Shown here: in pieces, positions 6,403 to 9,480 of the stretch
How positions within the stretch are numbered: position 1 is the stretch's first letter
Layout: every line of letters begins with the position of its first letter
Origin: Pseudomonadota bacterium
GTDB lineage: Bacteria > Pseudomonadota > Gammaproteobacteria > Xanthomonadales > Xanthomonadaceae
DNA length: 9,480 bases
NCBI GenBank assembly: GCA_023457475.1
Contig: JAEWLO010000080.1
Location: forward strand, 1-9,480
Direction: 5' to 3'
Program-made: the position numbers and the translations under genes
Notes under the pieces: generated by a model
Database searches by the model: none
Told to the model about the DNA's origin: nothing
Seen by the model: the letters and a program-made list of their open reading frames with translations, nothing else

Positions 6403-6978
6403 ATGCAGAGAACCTATAGCGCAGCGTCGTATCTTGGCGTGGCGTGGGGTCTTTGCATGGAAGCGCGGGTTGATCAGCCGCAGGAGGAATCCTTCCTGCT
6501 GCGAAAGGGTCTGAACAAGGAGCTTTTAGACGAGATGGTTCCGATTGGCTACTTCTGCAGCCACTTCTTCCTGGAAGATCCCGAGCAGGTTGACGTCAGC
6601 CTTTTGCTGGGCAATCAGACATTCGACGCGCGGGTCTCGGACCGCAGGCAAAGCACGTCCGGTATCGAGTATCTTGAAGTTGCCTGCATCGAGGACCAGC
6701 AGGAGCATCGCTCAAGAACCGAAATGCTGGCGTCCGGAATCGGTTCGATCAAGCGGTCTTCGACAGATGTGTTTGATCTGATCAATGCGATCATCGAGAA
6801 GAAGGCCCCAAAGGACTACCCAAAGAACACTGTGCTTTTGATGTTCAACAAGCTGGTCTACCCTGAGGCGCTCTATAGGGATTTTGAATTTGAACACGCT
6901 TGGAAGTTCCGTCCCCTTTTGGACGGTACGTTCCTTCACGCGTTCATCGTAGATCGGGAAAAGATGATACGTCTGTAA
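6403..6978 (+). CDS. Uncharacterised cytoplasmic protein, possible PD-(D/E)XK-like fold
   Basis: No named family is recognised with confidence. With the ATG at 6403, preceded by a purine-rich GAAAGAGAAG, the product is 191 residues. In-frame alternatives are GTG at 6364 and 6391 and an ATG at 6277, the last overlapping the previous gene by 83 bases. There is no signal peptide or membrane segment. The central order is FDARV (D75), then YLEVA (E92), then a basic RSRTEML stretch, a helix (122-134) and a strand KNTVLLMF. It resembles a PD-(D/E)XK core in which the lysine position is Ala. That reading is inference from pattern memory and could be wrong. Base composition is the lowest in the window (27 of 60 at 6841-6900), pointing to horizontal transfer. 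It lies 43 bases after the exported-protein gene and is probably cotranscribed with it. Confidence 0.7.
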   Translation: MQRTYSAASYLGVAWGLCMEARVDQPQEESFLLRKGLNKELLDEMVPIGYFCSHFFLEDPEQVDVSLLLGNQTFDARVSDRRQSTSGIEYLEVACIEDQQEHRSRTEMLASGIGSIKRSSTDVFDLINAIIEKKAPKDYPKNTVLLMFNKLVYPEALYRDFEFEHAWKFRPLLDGTFLHAFIVDREKMIRL

Positions 6979-7075
6979 AATTGAAGAACTCCGTCAAGCG
7001 TCGGGGGTGGTTCCTTCACTCAGGGTCTGTTCTCCAGTCATGGCGAGTCTTCACGCGCAGTCTCGGCGCTCGCGG

Positions 7076-7675
7076 TCACGCCTCCGTACGAACCACGCGC
7101 CCGTCGCTGTCGCGCATCTCTACCAGCCACCACTGCGCATCGGAACCTTCCGCGCGGAAGCGCATGTGGCTGGCCATCGCGGTCAGGGCCTGTTCGTCCG
7201 GTGTGATCGCCCGTTCAGCGAAGTCGGCGAGGCTGCTCCCGAGTTCGTAGAGTTCGAAGCCGTCATGGTCGAAGAGCAGCACGGCACCGGCGTCGTCGCC
7301 GCTCTGCACCACCAGCAGGTAGTTGCCGGTCATCGGTACTTCGCCGATCACCAGCGGGCCGCCTTCGGAGGAGGGCAGAAATTCATCGTCCTCTTCTTCG
7401 TCCACCCAGCCGCGATACTCGGCTTCAAGCGACGACCAGTCGGCGGGTGCTGCGATGTGGAAGCCGGCTTCCTCCGGATCGTCCTGGTGGGTGAACAACC
7501 GCAGCTCGCTGAACTGGTCGTAGAAGGCTTTCAAACCGGGTACGTCCGGAAGGGAGGCCTCTTCCGGTGGCAGCGCTTCATGCGCGAAGTCCACCGTCTT
7601 CTGGTTCTCCTCTGCGTGGATCTGGTGGCAGAGGAACTGGCCGCGATGGGCGGTAATGCGGTCGTTGAGGTTCAT
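7076..7675 (-). CDS. SUKH/SMI1-KNR4-like acidic protein
   Basis: A 199-residue soluble, strongly acidic protein (for example VDEEEDDEF at 91-99). The part from about 46 to 160 has the order seen in SUKH-superfamily proteins: a short N-terminal helix (PGLKAFYDQF), a strand and acidic loop, GEVPMTGNYLLVV near 111-123, then GAVLLFDHDGFELYELGSSLADF at 130-152. Many SUKH proteins are immunity proteins that neutralise secreted toxins, while others have housekeeping roles; no toxin gene is seen next to it. The ATG at 7675 has AAGG directly adjacent, too close to serve, and AGGA 10 bases upstream as a better ribosome site. The C-terminal 45 residues extend beyond the SUKH-like part. The family assignment is moderate; that the gene is real is well supported by codon use and length. 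Confidence 0.75.
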   Translation of the reverse strand: MNLNDRITAHRGQFLCHQIHAEENQKTVDFAHEALPPEEASLPDVPGLKAFYDQFSELRLFTHQDDPEEAGFHIAAPADWSSLEAEYRGWVDEEEDDEFLPSSEGGPLVIGEVPMTGNYLLVVQSGDDAGAVLLFDHDGFELYELGSSLADFAERAITPDEQALTAMASHMRFRAEGSDAQWWLVEMRDSDGRVVRTEA

Positions 7676-7731
7676 CCTTGGCGTCCTGCAGAAGTGGGTT
7701 CCGACAGTCTACGAGCGATACCGTGGTCCGG

Positions 7732-7829
7732 GTAGGGCGGGCCTTGGCCCGCTCAGGCATTGTCTGACATGATCCAGATGCCGGCACCTCGGGAGGCCTG
7801 CATCGTGAGAGCTGGCCAAGGGCCGGCGC
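7732..7829. repeat. Two REP-like hairpins in inverted orientation
   Basis: The first starts with GTAG at 7732-7735 and has a perfect 7-bp stem GCGGGCC (7737-7743) / GGCCCGC (7746-7752) with a TT loop. The second, GCTGGCC (7811-7817) / GGCCGGC (7821-7827), has one G-T wobble. Read on the minus strand, it has a decayed head, GTGC in place of GTAG. The pair faces inward across about 60 bp, between the divergent SUKH-like and racemase genes. Such a pair upstream of genes is unusual for a terminator role. Confidence 0.72.
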
Positions 7830-7840
7830 ACCCGTGTGAC

Positions 7841-7849
7841 GGAGACAGG
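7841..7849 (+). promoter_or_regulatory. Ribosome binding site deciding the racemase start
   Basis: GGAG at 7841-7844 lies six bases before the ATG at 7851. An in-frame GTG at 7836 would place this site inside the coding region, so the ATG start is preferred. It also matches the MxTIGLxGGMSWEST opening of the family. Confidence 0.7.
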
Positions 7850-7850
7850 A

Positions 7851-8543
7851 ATGCAGACCATCGGCCTCATCGGCGGCATGAGCTGGGAATCCACGCTCAC
7901 TTACTACCGCCTCATCAACGAAACCGTGCGCGATACCCTCGGTGGGCTGCACTCGGCCAAGGTGCTGCTGCACAGCGTGGACTTCCAAGACATCGAGGTG
8001 CTGCAGCAGGCAGGCGACTGGGCAGGGGCGGGCGAGGCAATGGCCGATGCGGCGCGCTCGCTCCACGCAGGCGGTGCCGATTTCATCGTGCTGTGCACCA
8101 ACACCATGCACAAGGTGGCGGATGCGATCACCGCAGCCACGCCGTTGCCGCTGCTGCACATCGCGGACGCGACGGCGGATGCGCTCGCGGCTGCCGGCAT
8201 CTCCCGGGTAGGCCTGCTGGGCACGCGCTTCACCATGGAGCAGACGTTCTACAGGGAACGCCTGGAGGCGCGCGGCCTCGAGGTGCAGGTGCCGGATGCG
8301 GAAGGGCGCGATGAAGTGCACCGGGTCATCTACGAGGAGCTCTGCAAAGGCGTAATCCGGGACGCCTCGCGGGAGGCATACCGGCGCGTCATGGGGAAGC
8401 TGGTGGAAGAGGGCGCGGAAGGGATCATCCTTGGCTGCACCGAGATCTCACTGCTGGTGGGCGCGCAGGATTCGGCGGCGCCGGTTTTCGACACCACTGC
8501 GCTACATGCCCGTGCGGCGGCTCTCCGGAGCCTGGGTCGATAA
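7851..8543 (+). CDS. ygeA: Aspartate/glutamate racemase-family amino-acid racemase (YgeA-like)
   Basis: A 230-residue cofactor-independent racemase, close along its whole length to E. coli YgeA as I remember it (shared stretches include IGLxGGMSWEST, GGLHSA, LLHSVDF, CTNTMHKVADAI, LLHIADAT and GCTEI). It interconverts L- and D-amino acids in the cytoplasm by a two-base mechanism. The second catalytic residue is C196 in GCTEI. In the first motif, LCTNTMH, T83 occupies the place of the usual catalytic Cys, as in E. coli YgeA, where a Thr/Cys pair is reported to restrict the reaction; C82 sits next to it. Substrate could be Asp, Glu or a broader set. Length and both motifs are intact. It seems to be transcribed alone from the gap containing the REP pair, or with xth 86 bp downstream. 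Confidence 0.93.
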   Translation: MQTIGLIGGMSWESTLTYYRLINETVRDTLGGLHSAKVLLHSVDFQDIEVLQQAGDWAGAGEAMADAARSLHAGGADFIVLCTNTMHKVADAITAATPLPLLHIADATADALAAAGISRVGLLGTRFTMEQTFYRERLEARGLEVQVPDAEGRDEVHRVIYEELCKGVIRDASREAYRRVMGKLVEEGAEGIILGCTEISLLVGAQDSAAPVFDTTALHARAAALRSLGR

Positions 8544-8629
8544 CGGCGTCTCTCCGGATAGCCGCCACCGTCGCGTGCTGCCGACATCATTGGGGGCACC
8601 CTTGAGGCTCTCGTCCGCTGGAGCCGTGC

Positions 8630-9421
8630 ATGGCGACCCGAAAGACCCTCAAGATCGCCACCTTCAACGTCAACGGAATCAACACCCGCCTGCCGCACCT
8701 GCTGGATTGGCTGTCCAAGGAGAAACCGGACATCGTCGCCCTCCAGGAGCTCAAGGCACTTGATGCCGCCTTCCCGGTGCAGGCCTTGGAAGGCACCGGC
8801 TACGATGCGATCTGGCAGGGCGAACATCGCTGGAATGGCGTCGCCATCCTCGCCCGTGACGCGGCACCGGTCGAAAGCCGCCGCGGCCTGCCCGGTGACC
8901 CGGCCGACACGCAGAGCCGCTACATCGAAGCCGCGGCGCACGGTGTGGTGGTCGCCGCCCTGTACCTGCCCAACGGCAATCCGCAGCCCGGTCCGAAGTT
9001 CGAGTACAAGCTGAAATGGATGAAGCGGCTGGCACGCCATGCCCGCACGCTGGTTGACCTGCCGCACCCTGCGGTGTTGCTGGGCGACTTCAATGTGATT
9101 CCCACCGACGCGGATGTATTCGATCCCAAGCGCTGGCGCACCGATGCGCTGTTCATGCCGGAGGTGCGCGAGGCGTATGCCGGGTTGCTGGCGCAGGGCT
9201 GGACCGACTGCCTTCGCCACCTGCACCCCGACGAGACGATCTACACCTTCTGGGACTACTTCCGGCAACACGCGGAGCGCGACCGCGGCCTGCGCATCGA
9301 CCACCTGCTGGCCAATCCGGTGTTGGCCAAGCGGCTGAAGAAGGCGGGGGTGGATCGTTGGGTCCGACTGCAGGACAAAGCCAGTGACCATGCCCCGACC
9401 TGGATCGAAGTGGGGCGGTAG
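8630..9421 (+). CDS. xth: Exodeoxyribonuclease III (AP endonuclease, Xth type)
   Basis: A 263-residue exonuclease III, the normal length for the family. It cuts DNA 5' to abasic sites and removes 3' blocking groups and nucleotides in base excision repair. All hallmark residues of the EEP nuclease fold are visible: N13 in TFNVNGI, E40 in LQELK, Y112 in LYLPNG, D153 and N155 in GDFNV, D224 in RIDHLL, and D253-H254 in the final SDHAP. GGAG at 8620-8623, six bases before the ATG, fixes the start. It acts in the cytoplasm on the nucleoid and needs Mg2+. Stenotrophomonas-type genomes often carry more than one Xth paralogue, so which one this is cannot be decided here. Confidence 0.96.
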   Translation: MATRKTLKIATFNVNGINTRLPHLLDWLSKEKPDIVALQELKALDAAFPVQALEGTGYDAIWQGEHRWNGVAILARDAAPVESRRGLPGDPADTQSRYIEAAAHGVVVAALYLPNGNPQPGPKFEYKLKWMKRLARHARTLVDLPHPAVLLGDFNVIPTDADVFDPKRWRTDALFMPEVREAYAGLLAQGWTDCLRHLHPDETIYTFWDYFRQHAERDRGLRIDHLLANPVLAKRLKKAGVDRWVRLQDKASDHAPTWIEVGR

Positions 9422-9463
9422 CATGTAAGCTCGCCGGATCCCATCCGCTCAAGGAAGACAGAC

Positions 9464-9480
9464 ATGGCCGACCCCTACAA
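9464..9480 (+). CDS. Start of a further gene, cut by the window edge
   Basis: An ATG at 9464 is preceded at eight bases by AAGGA (9451-9455), a good Shine-Dalgarno sequence. Only five complete codons are visible (MADPY), too few to identify the product. The 42-base gap after xth suggests cotranscription. Confidence 0.55.

Noticed and set aside
7578..8321. 247-codon minus-strand frame
   Set aside because: It is antisense to the racemase, crosses the REP pair and has no domain pattern.
9418..9421. GTAG at the xth stop as another REP head
   Set aside because: No hairpin follows, so it is just the stop codon after a G.
8330..9424. 364-codon open frame on the minus strand
   Set aside because: It is antisense to the end of the racemase and all of xth, both of which have complete catalytic motifs.

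Overview
The window looks like a chromosomal segment of a Stenotrophomonas-type gammaproteobacterium (Xanthomonadaceae). Most genes are GC-rich: a hand count gives 42 of 60 G+C at 3541-3600. Gaps carry short hairpins with a GTAG head, the REP (repetitive extragenic palindrome) type abundant in Stenotrophomonas. The genus is inferred from composition and REP style, not from a database match. I see no tRNA, rRNA, CRISPR array or insertion sequence.

Layout. At 92-1646 there is a Fic-family AMP-transferase gene (minus strand) with its own N-terminal inhibitory motif and a C-terminal winged helix. It is bracketed by two near-identical, same-orientation REPs. Upstream of it lie two copies of an AT-rich palindrome, each followed at the same distance by an ATG. 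At 1642-4061 a MocR-type regulator (GntR winged helix fused to an aminotransferase-fold domain, minus) is divergent from a 10-helix EamA/DMT transporter (plus); the 101-bp gap holds two 13-bp direct repeats 31 bp apart. A 40-bp tandem repeat and a REP pair separate the transporter from the convergent next gene. At 4190-5926 a short-chain dehydrogenase (minus) is divergent from an AraC-family regulator (plus).

At 5927-6978 base composition drops (27 of 60 G+C at 6841-6900). Two genes I cannot name lie here: a small predicted exported protein and a 191-residue cytoplasmic protein that may have a nuclease-like fold. This pair looks horizontally acquired. After it come a SUKH (SMI1/KNR4)-like acidic protein (minus), a REP pair, a YgeA-type amino-acid racemase, exonuclease III, and the first codons of another gene.

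The genes do not form one operon. There are two regulator/target divergent pairs, a self-contained Fic cassette, a foreign-looking pair, and housekeeping genes at the right. The points most worth following are the duplicated operator-plus-start-codon module before fic, the REPs that supply stop codons, and the uncharacterised AT-richer pair.
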